Source: JAQBQH01 sp035607415
GTDB lineage: Bacteria > Myxococcota_A > Polyangia > Palsa-1104
Assembly: GCA_035607415.1 (NCBI GenBank)
Contig: DATNAQ010000036.1
Span: forward strand, 56,666 to 120,665
DNA length: 64,000 nucleotides
Direction: 5' to 3'
Part shown: in pieces, positions 8,685-23,504 of the stretch
How the letters are laid out: every line of letters starts with the position of its first letter
Numbering within the stretch: the stretch's first letter is position 1
Position numbers and translations under genes: made by a program
Notes under the pieces: generated by a model
What the model was told of the DNA's origin: nothing
Database searches by the model: none
The model's input: the letters and a program-made list of their open reading frames with translations, nothing else

Positions 8685-9536
8685 GTCGACGCGCCAGACG
8701 CGCTCGCCAGGCTTGATCGGCGACGCGACGTAGTGGACCGGGAGGCGCTCGCTCTCGCTGCGCCCGACGGTGTCACCATCGGGCAGCGCCTTGCCGCGCT
8801 CGGCCACGTACGCGAGCAGGTCGAAGAAGGTCTCGAACGCGCGCCCCGCGTCGCCCTTGGGCGCGGTCAACAGGAGCTCGGGAAGGCCGAGCTGCTTCAT
8901 GCCGAGGCTGAGCAGGCTCAGCCGCGATGCGCCGTCGCGAGCCATGCTCACGCCGGTCCACAGCGTGATGCGCGGAACGATCCCGGGCTCGGCGGCCGTC
9001 GCCACCACGTATTTCGGATCGTGGGTCGCGCCCGCTTCGCCCCAATAGACGCCGACCGCCGGCGCCGACTGTGTCACCGCCGCGACCAGCGACGTGAAGC
9101 GGTTCAGCGCCGCGAGCGCGCCGTCGCCGCCGGCGCCGTGGAACGTCACCATGAGGTGCGCCTTGTGCGGGCCGAGCTTCCAGCCGGTGCCGATCGCCGA
9201 CAGGCTGTAGCGAGCGGCCTCGTCTGCTTCGCCCTGGGGAACCGGCACCGGCATCAGCGCCACGAAGGCCGTGCCGTGCGGGCTCAGGTCGAGCTCGAGG
9301 ACCGACATCTTGCCCTTCGACGTCGTCCCTTTGACCCGCAGATGCTCGGTCTTCGGCGCGAACCGCGCATAGGCGCGCGCGATCGCCTCGCCGCTCGGCA
9401 GCGCCGGCTCCGAGAGCAGCACGAAGGCGAGGTTCAACGGTTTTCCGGCCTCCGCTCGTGCGTCGGGCGCCGCGCCGATCGCGAATACCGCGGCCAACGT
9501 CAATAACGCAGCCAGCCAGCCGAACCGCGATCGCAT
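8676..9536 (-). CDS. Exported DUF4261-domain protein
   Basis: 286 residues with a Sec signal peptide (LAALLTLAAVFAIGAAPDARA). The mature part matches my memory of DUF4261: an early LNLAFVLLSEPALP segment, VGVYWGEAGATHDPKYVV in the middle, and a C-terminal LWTGV...LSLGMKQLGLPELLL...DGDTVGRS block. DUF4261 proteins have no assigned biochemical role and are mostly cytosolic; this one is predicted to be exported, which is unusual. It is transcribed away from the lipoprotein/kinase operon, with a shared palindrome-containing promoter region. Confidence 0.7.
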   Translation of the reverse strand: MRSRFGWLAALLTLAAVFAIGAAPDARAEAGKPLNLAFVLLSEPALPSGEAIARAYARFAPKTEHLRVKGTTSKGKMSVLELDLSPHGTAFVALMPVPVPQGEADEAARYSLSAIGTGWKLGPHKAHLMVTFHGAGGDGALAALNRFTSLVAAVTQSAPAVGVYWGEAGATHDPKYVVATAAEPGIVPRITLWTGVSMARDGASRLSLLSLGMKQLGLPELLLTAPKGDAGRAFETFFDLLAYVAERGKALPDGDTVGRSESERLPVHYVASPIKPGERVWRVDLE

Positions 9537-9550
9537 GCGCCCTCCAAACC

Positions 9551-9577
9551 AATTCGCGAATTAGTAACAGTGGTTAC
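9551..9577. promoter_or_regulatory. Two adjacent palindromes in a divergent promoter region
   Basis: AATTCGCGAATT (9551-9562) is a perfect 12-base palindrome. It is followed directly by GTAACAGTGGTTAC (9564-9577), a 5-base inverted repeat around AGTG. They lie between the start of the DUF4261 gene (minus strand) and the lipoprotein-kinase operon (plus strand), a place where an operator for one or both would sit. No regulator can be assigned. Confidence 0.4.
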
Positions 9578-9643
9578 GGAAAGATGTGCCGGTAATCTGA
9601 CATAGTACCAGCCACGAAATCCGTGGGGGCGCAGGGGTCGTCA

Positions 9644-10285
9644 ATGATGTTGTGCTGCCTTGCGCTCGCCGCCTGCGCGACCGCGACGCCAGCTACGTCG
9701 AGCGCGCCGTCGGTGGGCGCGTCGTCGCCGGCCGTGCGCAGCGACGAGAGCGCGCGCTCCGACGAGACCGCGCGCGCCGCCGACGACGCCGCCGATCGCT
9801 GGAAGCAGCGCGCGAGCGACGCCGCCTGCCGCGACACGCTCGTCGCGCTCGCGCACGCCGATCTCGCCGCCTTTCGCCTCGGCACCTGCGGGCGCATCGA
9901 CGCCGAGCGCGCGTTCGGCTCGAGCGGGGAGGCGCCGAGCCGCTTCGAGCAGTTCGGCGAGTACCGCGTCTACACCTTCGGCGGCAGCAGCATCCTCGTC
10001 TGGTTTCTCGCCGACAACATCCGCGTGATGCAGATGCTCTATCCCAAGCTGCCCGAGCCGATCGCGGCGCTGCTCGGCGCGCCCGACGCCAAGGCGCCGA
10101 GCCAGCTGTCGACGAGCTGGGAGCAGTGGATCTACGCGCGTCGCGGCCTGGCCGCCCACGTCAAGCCGGCGACGGGCGAGGTGATCACGCTGTTCGCCTT
10201 CCAACCGACGACCGTCGCTGCCTTCCTCGAGACCGACATTGCGCACGTCTCGAAGAGCGAAGCGCCGATCGAAGAGCTGAAGTGA
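9644..10285 (+). CDS. Putative lipoprotein, first gene of kinase operon
   Basis: 213 residues from ATG 9644, which has AGGGG about ten bases upstream. A GTG at 9623 would give seven more residues, with no better N-region. The N-terminus (MMLCCLALAACAT) has a lipobox-like LAAC. An Ala/Ser/Asp/Arg-rich linker follows, then a compact domain with YRVYTFGGSSILVWFLADN and WEQWIYARRGLA segments that I do not recognise. The gene ends 23 bases before the kinase start, on the same strand and in tight array with it, so a periplasmic or outer-membrane partner for the kinase is a reasonable inference. Confidence 0.65.
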   Translation: MMLCCLALAACATATPATSSAPSVGASSPAVRSDESARSDETARAADDAADRWKQRASDAACRDTLVALAHADLAAFRLGTCGRIDAERAFGSSGEAPSRFEQFGEYRVYTFGGSSILVWFLADNIRVMQMLYPKLPEPIAALLGAPDAKAPSQLSTSWEQWIYARRGLAAHVKPATGEVITLFAFQPTTVAAFLETDIAHVSKSEAPIEELK

Positions 10286-10308
10286 GTGAAGCAGTACCGG
10301 AGGATCCG

Positions 10309-13254
<2,946 letters not shown>

Positions 13255-13270
13255 GAGAGGACGACAGGCG

Positions 13271-14347
13271 ATGACGATCTCGATGAGGGGGGCGGCGGCC
13301 TTGGTCGCCGTCGTGATGTTGACCGGTCCGCTCGCGCGCGCGCAGTCGTCGGCGCCGGCGGTGGCGAAGCAGGCGCAGTCGGAGCTGCCCGAGGCGCGCA
13401 ACAGCGACCGGAACGGCGATCGGCCGTGGGTCTTCGGCGTGCCCAAGGCCGAGCAGAAGGCGGCGCTCGATCTGTTCCGCGAGGGCAACGCGCTCCTCAA
13501 GGAGTCGCTGTTCGTGCAGGCGGCGGCGAAGTATCGCGAGGCGCTCAGCCACTGGAACCATCCCGGCATCCACTACAACCTGGCGCTGGCGCTGCTCAAC
13601 CTCGATCAGCCGGTCGAGGTCTACAAGCACCTCGCCGAGGCGCTCAAGTACGGGCCGGCGCCGCTCGACGCCGACAAGTTCGATCACGCCAACCGCTATC
13701 GCGCGCTCATCGAGAAGCAGCTCGCGCGCATCGAGATCAGCTGCGACAAGCCGCCGGGCGCCGTCGTGACCATGGACGGGCTCAGGCTGTTCAGCGCGCC
13801 CGGGCGCTACGAGGGCCTCGTGCGCGTCGGCCAGCACACGGTGGTCGCCACGCGCAAGGGCTTCGTCACGGTGCAAAAGACGCCGAACCTGCCGCCGGGC
13901 GAGAAGACCATGATCGATCTGCGCATGTTCACCGCCGAGCAGCTCACCCACTACAAGCGGCGCTGGTCGGTCTACATGCCGTTCGCGGTGCTGGCCGCGG
14001 GCATCGTCGTCGCCGGCACGGGCGGCATCCTGCAGTGGCAGGCGAACGAGTCGTTCAAGGCCTACGACCGCGGCATCAACAGCTGCAGCGTCGGCAGCCT
14101 CTCGGGCGGCTGCACGCCCAACGGCTCGCTCGCCGACAAGCGCTCGGCCGGCAACGCCATGCAGGGCACCGCGTTCGCGTTCTACGGCATCGGCGCCGGG
14201 CTCGTCGCCGCCGGCGGCGTGCTCGCCTATTTGAACCGCGCGCGTCCGTATCACGTCGAGGCTGAGAGCGAAGGTCCGCCGCCGGTCCAGGTCGTGCCGG
14301 TGGTGACGTCGAGCGCGGCCGGTATCTCCGTCACGGTTCGTTACTAG
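13271..14347 (+). CDS. Exported TPR protein with PEGA-like domain and C-terminal membrane helices
   Basis: 358 residues. A Sec signal peptide (LVAVVMLTGPLARA) is followed at ~60-135 by TPR helices (ALDLFREGNALLKESLFVQAAAKYREAL... IHYNLALALLNL). A PEGA-type beta domain comes next (ISCDKPPGAVVTMDG...GQHTVVATRKGF), then two hydrophobic segments near 235-260 and 300-320. This arrangement is common in myxobacterial kinase operons. It begins 16 bases after the kinase stop with an AGAGAGG upstream, so it is very probably co-transcribed. The likely role is protein-protein scaffolding at the envelope. Confidence 0.85.
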   Translation: MTISMRGAAALVAVVMLTGPLARAQSSAPAVAKQAQSELPEARNSDRNGDRPWVFGVPKAEQKAALDLFREGNALLKESLFVQAAAKYREALSHWNHPGIHYNLALALLNLDQPVEVYKHLAEALKYGPAPLDADKFDHANRYRALIEKQLARIEISCDKPPGAVVTMDGLRLFSAPGRYEGLVRVGQHTVVATRKGFVTVQKTPNLPPGEKTMIDLRMFTAEQLTHYKRRWSVYMPFAVLAAGIVVAGTGGILQWQANESFKAYDRGINSCSVGSLSGGCTPNGSLADKRSAGNAMQGTAFAFYGIGAGLVAAGGVLAYLNRARPYHVEAESEGPPPVQVVPVVTSSAAGISVTVRY

Positions 14348-14360
14348 GGGGCTCTTGAAA

Positions 14361-17759
<3,399 letters not shown>

Positions 17760-17766
17760 TCCGGGC

Positions 17767-20187
17767 CTACTGAAAGCGAAGCAGGAAGGCGATGCGCTCG
17801 AGCTGCGCGGCCGCGAGCGCGCCCGTCGCCGCCGGGCTGAGCGGCGCGAGCGTGCCGGCGCCGATGGCGTATTGCAAGACGCTCGACGACGAGGTGCCGA
17901 CGTCGGGGACGTAGGCGAAGCGGCCCGACGGATCGACGGCGACGAAGGTGACGCCGTCCATGGCCGTGCCGCAGTCGCCGGCGGCGGCGCTGGCGGGCGT
18001 GAGCGCGGCGAGCGGGCCGGCCGCGTTCATCACGTATTGCGAGACGGTGCAGGCGTTGGTGTTGACCGCGTAGGCGAAGCGGCCGAAGGGGTCGAGCGCG
18101 ATGGTCTCGGGGGCCGAGCCCGCCGCCACCGCGGCCGGCGCCAGCGCGGTGAGCTGGCCGCTGGCGGCGTCGATCGAAAATTGCAGGACGCTGTTGCCGG
18201 CGGCGTTGGTGACGTAGGCGAAGCGGCCCGACGGATCGATGGCCACGCTCTGCGGGTTGGCGCTCATGGAGACGGTCGCGGTGACGGGGTTGGTCAGGCT
18301 GCCGTCGGCGGCGATGACGTAGGAGACGACGGCGCCGGTGACGGCGTAGGCGAAGCGCCCCGAGGGATCGACGGCGATGGCGACCGGCTCGGTCAAGGTG
18401 GTGACCGACGGCGTCGACAAGGGCGCGAGCGTGCCGTCGGCGCCGACGGCGAATTGCAGGACGAGGTTCATGGTGCCGTCGCTGTTGACGACGTAGACGA
18501 AGTGGCCCGAGGGATCGATGGCGATGCCGCCCGGCTCGTCGCCGGCGGTGACACTCGCCGGCGTGATCGGCGTCCAGGTGCCGTTCGCCGCGATGGCGTA
18601 TTGCAGCACGCGGCCGGTGCCGGCCGGGCGCGGGGCGTCGAGCACGTAGGCGTGCGTGCCCGAGGGGTCGAGCACGATCCCTTGCGGGTTGCCGCCGGTC
18701 GCGATCGTGGTCGGCGCCTGCAGCGTGCCGTCGGCGCCGACGGGGTAATCGTGCACGCTGCCGGTGCGATCGGTGACGTAGGCGTGCGCGGCGGTCGGTT
18801 GCACGGGACCGTGGCCACCGACGAGCGCGAGCGCGGCGGGCGCGAGCTGGCCCCGCAGCGTCGCCGGCGCGTTGGCGGCGAGCGTGCCGCCCGTGCCGAC
18901 GGTGTATTGGCCGACGGTGTCGTCGCCGGAGTTGGCTACCCAGGCGAACTTGCCGCTGCCGTCGACGAGGACGGCGGCCGCGCCGGTGCCGGCGGCGGCG
19001 GTGGCGGTTCCGGCGGGCGTGAGCGCGCCGTCGCTGCCGATCGAGTATTGCGACACGGTCTTGTCGCCGGGGTTGACGACCCAGGCGTACGTGCCCGACG
19101 GATCGACGATCGGTGAGGTCGCGCCGCTGCCGGCGGCGACCGTCGCAGTCGCGGCGGCGGTGAGCGCGCCGTCGCTGCCGATGGCGTACTGCGAGACGGT
19201 CTTGTCGCCGGCGTTGGTCACGTAGACGAAGCGGCCCGTCGGATCGACGGCGATCCCCGACGGTCCCATGCCGGCGGCGACGGTGGCCTTGCCGAGCGCC
19301 GTGAGCGTGCCGTCGGCGCCGACGGAGTATTGCGACACGGTGGCGTCGCCGGTGTTGGCCACGTAGGCGAAGCGCCCCGACGGCTCGACGACGATCGCGG
19401 ACGGGACGGCGCCCGCGCTCGCCGTCGCCGGCGACAGCGCGGTGAGCTTGCCGTCCGAGCCGACGCCGTATTGCGCGACGCCGCTGGTGGCGACGGCGTA
19501 GGCGTGCGTGCCCGCGGGATCGACGGCGACGGCGGTCAGGCCCGCGCCGACGGTGACCGTGGCCGGCGAGAGCGCGCTCAGCCGCCCGTTGCCGTCGACG
19601 GCGTATTGCGACACGGTGCCGTCGCCGGCGTTGGCGACATAGGCAAACTTGCCGTCGGGATCGGTCGCGACCGACCCCGGCTGCATGCCGGTCGCGCTCT
19701 TGCCGGCGTAGCGCAGCCGCCCGCTGGCGCCGTCGAGCGCGAAGCTGCCGACGCTGTCGTCCATCTTGTCGGCGACGAGCACGAAGCGCACCACCGGCGC
19801 GCAGCGCACCGCCACGCTCGACACGCTCGCCCCGCCCGCGATCGTGCCCTTGCCGTTGGCGACGGCGCAGAGCTGCGGCGGGGTCGTCGGCTGCGTCTTG
19901 ATCGAGACGTCGTAGGCGGCGCCGTCGGCGACCGGCGTGGCGAAGGCGAAGGCGCCGCTGGCGCTCACCGTCAGATCGTCGCCGCCGTTGTTCTGCAAGA
20001 CGAGCCCCGTGCCGGCCAGCCCGGTGACCGTGCCGCCCACCGACGGGCCCATGCTGGCGTCGACGCCGGCGAGATCGCCGCCGCCGCTCGACATGTCGTT
20101 CGGCTGCTTGGAGCCGTTGCCGCAGCCGGCGAGCGCGACGAGCGCCACGAGCGAGCCTACCGAAGAGAAGTGCAGACGAGTCGCCAT
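17767..20187 (-). CDS. YVTN/lactonase-like beta-propeller lipoprotein
   Basis: 806 residues. A type II signal peptide ends in LVALAGC, followed by an Asp-Met/Asp-Leu linker (NDMSSGGGDLAGVDASM) and a short beta domain. From ~135 to the end run about a dozen propeller units with the recurring phrase (I/A)DPSGRFAYV(T/A)N(A/T)(G/A)D and YxVGxDG(T/K)L. This is the pattern of the 6-phosphogluconolactonase-like/YVTN family; with this many units it is longer than one propeller and probably forms two. It lies 48 bases after the PEGA kinase on the same strand. Catalytic activity is unproven; binding or a surface-display role is likelier. Confidence 0.85.
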   Translation of the reverse strand: MATRLHFSSVGSLVALVALAGCGNGSKQPNDMSSGGGDLAGVDASMGPSVGGTVTGLAGTGLVLQNNGGDDLTVSASGAFAFATPVADGAAYDVSIKTQPTTPPQLCAVANGKGTIAGGASVSSVAVRCAPVVRFVLVADKMDDSVGSFALDGASGRLRYAGKSATGMQPGSVATDPDGKFAYVANAGDGTVSQYAVDGNGRLSALSPATVTVGAGLTAVAVDPAGTHAYAVATSGVAQYGVGSDGKLTALSPATASAGAVPSAIVVEPSGRFAYVANTGDATVSQYSVGADGTLTALGKATVAAGMGPSGIAVDPTGRFVYVTNAGDKTVSQYAIGSDGALTAAATATVAAGSGATSPIVDPSGTYAWVVNPGDKTVSQYSIGSDGALTPAGTATAAAGTGAAAVLVDGSGKFAWVANSGDDTVGQYTVGTGGTLAANAPATLRGQLAPAALALVGGHGPVQPTAAHAYVTDRTGSVHDYPVGADGTLQAPTTIATGGNPQGIVLDPSGTHAYVLDAPRPAGTGRVLQYAIAANGTWTPITPASVTAGDEPGGIAIDPSGHFVYVVNSDGTMNLVLQFAVGADGTLAPLSTPSVTTLTEPVAIAVDPSGRFAYAVTGAVVSYVIAADGSLTNPVTATVSMSANPQSVAIDPSGRFAYVTNAAGNSVLQFSIDAASGQLTALAPAAVAAGSAPETIALDPFGRFAYAVNTNACTVSQYVMNAAGPLAALTPASAAAGDCGTAMDGVTFVAVDPSGRFAYVPDVGTSSSSVLQYAIGAGTLAPLSPAATGALAAAQLERIAFLLRFQ

Positions 20188-20235
20188 TTCAACAGGCTCG
20201 TCAACCTTCGCGCTGCTGTCAACTTTGGCGGCGCG

Positions 20236-21720
20236 TCACTGCGACTTGTCGGGATGGAGCGTGACGCGCGCGTGACCGCCGTGATCGGCAGGCAGCGCCA
20301 GCTCCACCTCGGTGTAGCCCCGCTTGGCGACGGTCCAGCGCGCGTCGCCGGCGTGCGGCTTCTCGTCGAGGCTGCAGGGCGTCACGCACAGCGACTTGCC
20401 GTCGCGATAGACGTCGGCGCCCGACGGATCGGACTCGATGAAGAAGTGCGCCGCCGCCGGCCCCTCGTCGTTGGCGCGATGCGCGCGCGCGAACAGATAG
20501 AAGCCGCCGAGCCCGAGCGCGATCGTGCCGGCGAACGCGGCCGTGAGCAGCACCGGGATGCTGGCGCGGCTCTTGTGCGGCTGCGGGATCGCGAGCTCCT
20601 CGGCCGAGTGCGCGCGCGTGCGTGACACGTCGTCGCCACCGTCCGAGGGCGGCGGCGTCGTCGCGCCCGACGGCGGCGGCGTGGCCGGATCGACCTTGGT
20701 CGCGTCGCTCGGCGGCGGCGTGGTCAGCGGCGGGGGAGTGGGCGTCATCAGCGGGCCGCCGCGCGGCGTCGGCGCGCTTCCGATCGCGGCACCGGGCGGC
20801 GCCAGCGCGGCGAGCTGCGCCGCCGTCGCCGCCGCGGTGCTGATCACCGTCTGCGCCTCCGACGAGACTCGCCGCGACTCGCGTCCGGCCTGCAGCGCGT
20901 CGAGGAACTCCTCGGTCGACTGGAAGCGCTCCTCGCGCACCTTGGCGAGGAGGCGCAGGGTCAGCTCGTCGATCCACGGCGGCAGCGTCGGCACGAACGT
21001 GCTCGGGCGCGGCGGCGCCTGGTGCAGGTGCGCGGCGAGCAGATCGCCGAAGTTGCCCTTGTCGAACGGCGGCCGCCCGCACAAGAGCAGGAAGAAGATG
21101 CCGCCGAGCGAATAGAGATCGGCGCGATGATCGACCCCCGGTTGCGCCAGACACTGCTCGGGCGACATGTAGAGCGGCGTGCCGATGATGCTGCCCGCGC
21201 GCGTCTGCGGCGAGTCGACGCTCGGATCGAGGATCTTGGCGATGCCGAAGTCGAGGATCTTCGGCTGCATGCCGAACGGCGCCGCCGGATCGGCGACGAG
21301 GAAGATGTTCTCCGGCTTGAGATCGCGGTGCACCACCCGCTGCGCGTGCGCGGCGCCGAGCGCCTCGGCGATCTGCTTGATCAGCGCCAGCGCGTGATCG
21401 AGCGCGAGGCGGCCACCCTTGGCGATGCGCTCGCGCAGCGTCTCACCCTCGAGCAGCTCCATGAGGATGTAGGTCGTGCCGTCGGTGTGCTCGCCGAAGT
21501 CCCAGATGCGCACGATGCCGGGGTGGACGATCTGCGAGGTGGCGCGCGCCTCGTTCATGAAGCGGCGCTTGATCGACGCGTCGCTGGTGAGCTCCTTCAA
21601 GAGCACCTTGACCGCGACCTTGCGCTTGAGGAGGGCGTGCTCGGCCACGTAGACCGCGCCCATGCCGCCTTCGCCAAGCTTCGAAAGCACGCGGTAGCTG
21701 CCGAGCTGGGTTCCGAGCAT
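20236..21720 (-). CDS. Ser/Thr protein kinase with transmembrane segment and C-terminal PEGA domain
   Basis: 494 residues. The kinase domain starts at once: Gly-loop GEGGMG near 16-21, Lys38, HRDLKPEN at 131-138, DFG at 157-159, and GTPLYMSPEQ. A Pro/Thr/Ser-rich linker (~290-395), a transmembrane helix (PVLLTAAFAGTIALGLGGF, ~400-425) and a PEGA-like domain (FIESDPSGADVYRDGKSLC) follow, placing the PEGA domain outside the membrane. ATG 21720 is chosen because the kinase fold begins there. It is 47 bases downstream of the DJ-1-type gene and upstream of the YVTN lipoprotein, a probable sensor-effector unit. Confidence 0.92.
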   Translation of the reverse strand: MLGTQLGSYRVLSKLGEGGMGAVYVAEHALLKRKVAVKVLLKELTSDASIKRRFMNEARATSQIVHPGIVRIWDFGEHTDGTTYILMELLEGETLRERIAKGGRLALDHALALIKQIAEALGAAHAQRVVHRDLKPENIFLVADPAAPFGMQPKILDFGIAKILDPSVDSPQTRAGSIIGTPLYMSPEQCLAQPGVDHRADLYSLGGIFFLLLCGRPPFDKGNFGDLLAAHLHQAPPRPSTFVPTLPPWIDELTLRLLAKVREERFQSTEEFLDALQAGRESRRVSSEAQTVISTAAATAAQLAALAPPGAAIGSAPTPRGGPLMTPTPPPLTTPPPSDATKVDPATPPPSGATTPPPSDGGDDVSRTRAHSAEELAIPQPHKSRASIPVLLTAAFAGTIALGLGGFYLFARAHRANDEGPAAAHFFIESDPSGADVYRDGKSLCVTPCSLDEKPHAGDARWTVAKRGYTEVELALPADHGGHARVTLHPDKSQ

Positions 21721-21767
21721 CCACGGAGATGCTACCACTCGCCGCCGGCGATCGCCCGTGGCGCCGT

Positions 21768-22457
21768 CTACGCGGCGTGCCGGTGGGCGAGCAGGTCGAG
21801 CAGCGAATGGGCCGCCGCCGTCGAGGACGCGGGGTTCTGCCCGGTCACGAGCTGTCCGTCGACGAGGGCGAAGCTCTGCCAGTCGGGCGCCTTCTCGTAG
21901 ATCCCGCCCACGCGCTTGAGCTCGTCCTCGACGAGGAACGGCACCACCTTCGTCAGGTGGACGGCCTCCTCCTCGCCGTTGGTGAAGCCGGTGACGCGCT
22001 TGCCCTTGACCAGCGGCGCGCCCTTGTACTTCACGCGATGGAAGACGGCCGGCGAATGGCAGACGGCGGCGACCGGCTTGCCGCTGGCGTAGAACGACTC
22101 GATGAGCCGGATCGAGTCGGGGTTGTCGACGAGATCCCACATCGGGCCGTGGCCGCCGACGTAGAACACGCTGTCGAAATCGTCGGCCTTCATGTCGGCG
22201 AGCTTGCGCGTGCTGGCGAGCGCCTTCTTGGCCGCTTCGTCGCTCTTGAAGCGCGCCATCGCCGGCGTCTGGTTCTCGGGCAGGTCGCTCTTCGGATCGA
22301 TCGGCGGCTGTCCGCCTTTGGGCGACGCCAGGGTCAAGTCGACGCCGGCGTCGCGGAACACGAAGTAGGGAGCGGCGAGCTCCTCGAGCCAGAAGCCGGT
22401 CTTGCGTCCGGTGTCGCCCAGTTGATCGTGCGACGTCAGGACCATCAGGATCTTCAT
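21768..22457 (-). CDS. Type 1 glutamine amidotransferase-like protein, Hsp31/DJ-1 superfamily
   Basis: 229 residues of the DJ-1/PfpI fold resembling the yeast Hsp31 branch: GFWLEELAAPYFVFRDAG near the start (probable active-site Glu25 or Glu26), GGHGPMWDL at 101-109, and the nucleophile motif AAVCHSPA with Cys133-His134. That triad in Hsp31-type proteins supports glyoxalase III-like or chaperone activity; which applies here is unknown. ATG 22457 has AAGGAG seven bases upstream. There is no signal peptide, so it should be cytosolic. It is first in a minus-strand set with a kinase and a YVTN lipoprotein, although the grouping may be incidental. Confidence 0.88.
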   Translation of the reverse strand: MKILMVLTSHDQLGDTGRKTGFWLEELAAPYFVFRDAGVDLTLASPKGGQPPIDPKSDLPENQTPAMARFKSDEAAKKALASTRKLADMKADDFDSVFYVGGHGPMWDLVDNPDSIRLIESFYASGKPVAAVCHSPAVFHRVKYKGAPLVKGKRVTGFTNGEEEAVHLTKVVPFLVEDELKRVGGIYEKAPDWQSFALVDGQLVTGQNPASSTAAAHSLLDLLAHRHAA

Positions 22458-22553
22458 GCGCGCGCTCCTTTCGCTTGGCGCTTCGTGTCGTGTCTGGGGC
22501 GGACACCGGCGCGCGCAATCGAGCGCGCACCCGAGGTGTGTCACAATGAGCGC

Positions 22554-23378
22554 GTGGCGTTTCCCGGTGACTTCGACCGCCTGCGCGCGCTCGCCGATGG
22601 GCGCCGCATCGTCGCGCTCGTGGGCGCCGGGCTGAGCACCGATTCCGGAATTCCGGATTATCGCGGCGCCGGCCGTCCGCCGCGCACGCCGCTGCAGCAC
22701 CGCGACTTCCTCGCCAGCGCCGCCACGCGCCGCCGCTACTGGGCGCGCAGCTTCCTCGGCTGGCCGCGCGTGTCGGCCGCCGCGCCGAACCAGGGGCACC
22801 GCGCCATCGCCGCGCTCGAGGAGGCCGGGCGCCTCGGCGGCGTGATCACGCAGAACGTCGACGGGCTGCACCAGCGCGCCGGCAGCCGGCGCGTCGTCGA
22901 GCTGCACGGCGCGCTCGCCCGCGTGCGCTGCCTCGGCTGCGGCGCCGTCGAGAGCCGCGCCGACTCGCAGGAGCGGCTGGCCGCGCTCAACGCCGGCTGG
23001 CGTGGCGCCGCCGACGCCATCGCCCCCGACGGTGACGCCGATCTCGACGCCGCCGCGCTCGCCGGCTTCGTGGTCGCCGACTGCCTCGCGTGCGGCGGCA
23101 TCCTCAAGCCCGACGTCGTCTTCTTCGGCGACAACGTGGCGCGCCCCGTGCTCGACGAGGCGTGGCGCCTGTTCGACGAGGCGGAGCTCCTGCTCGTGCT
23201 CGGCTCGTCGCTGACGGTGTGGTCGGGCTATCGCTTCGTGCGCCGCGCCGCCGAGCGCGGCGTGCCGGTGGCCATCGTCAACCTCGGCCCCACGCGCGGC
23301 GATCCGCTCGCCACCGTTCGCCTCGACGCCGCGCTCGGCACCGTCCTACCCGAGCTCGCCACCGCGCTCGCTCACTGA
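22554..23378 (+). CDS. NAD-dependent protein deacylase, SIR2 family (sirtuin)
   Basis: 274 residues from GTG 22554. The Rossmann NAD-binding motif is GAGLSTDSGIPDYRG (24-38), followed by QNVDGLHQRAG (100-110) and the catalytic ELHGA with His118. Two Cys pairs for structural zinc are Cys126/Cys129 and Cys177/Cys180. PDVVFFGDN and GSSLTVWSGYRF complete the sirtuin signature. It should remove acyl groups from lysines using NAD. An ATG at 22546 is out of frame, so GTG is the start. It is divergent from the DJ-1-type gene, and a second, unrelated SIR2-fold gene follows directly. Confidence 0.9.
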   Translation: MAFPGDFDRLRALADGRRIVALVGAGLSTDSGIPDYRGAGRPPRTPLQHRDFLASAATRRRYWARSFLGWPRVSAAAPNQGHRAIAALEEAGRLGGVITQNVDGLHQRAGSRRVVELHGALARVRCLGCGAVESRADSQERLAALNAGWRGAADAIAPDGDADLDAAALAGFVVADCLACGGILKPDVVFFGDNVARPVLDEAWRLFDEAELLLVLGSSLTVWSGYRFVRRAAERGVPVAIVNLGPTRGDPLATVRLDAALGTVLPELATALAH

Positions 23379-23504
23379 CAGGCGTAGGGCTGGCCGGAAA
23401 AAGTTGCCGCCAAGCGCTTTCTTGTCGGCGCCAATACGGCTTTTGGTCGCATAGAACCGCTCGGATTGGCAATTCTCGACGGATCGCCCATCCTCGATAG
23501 GGTG

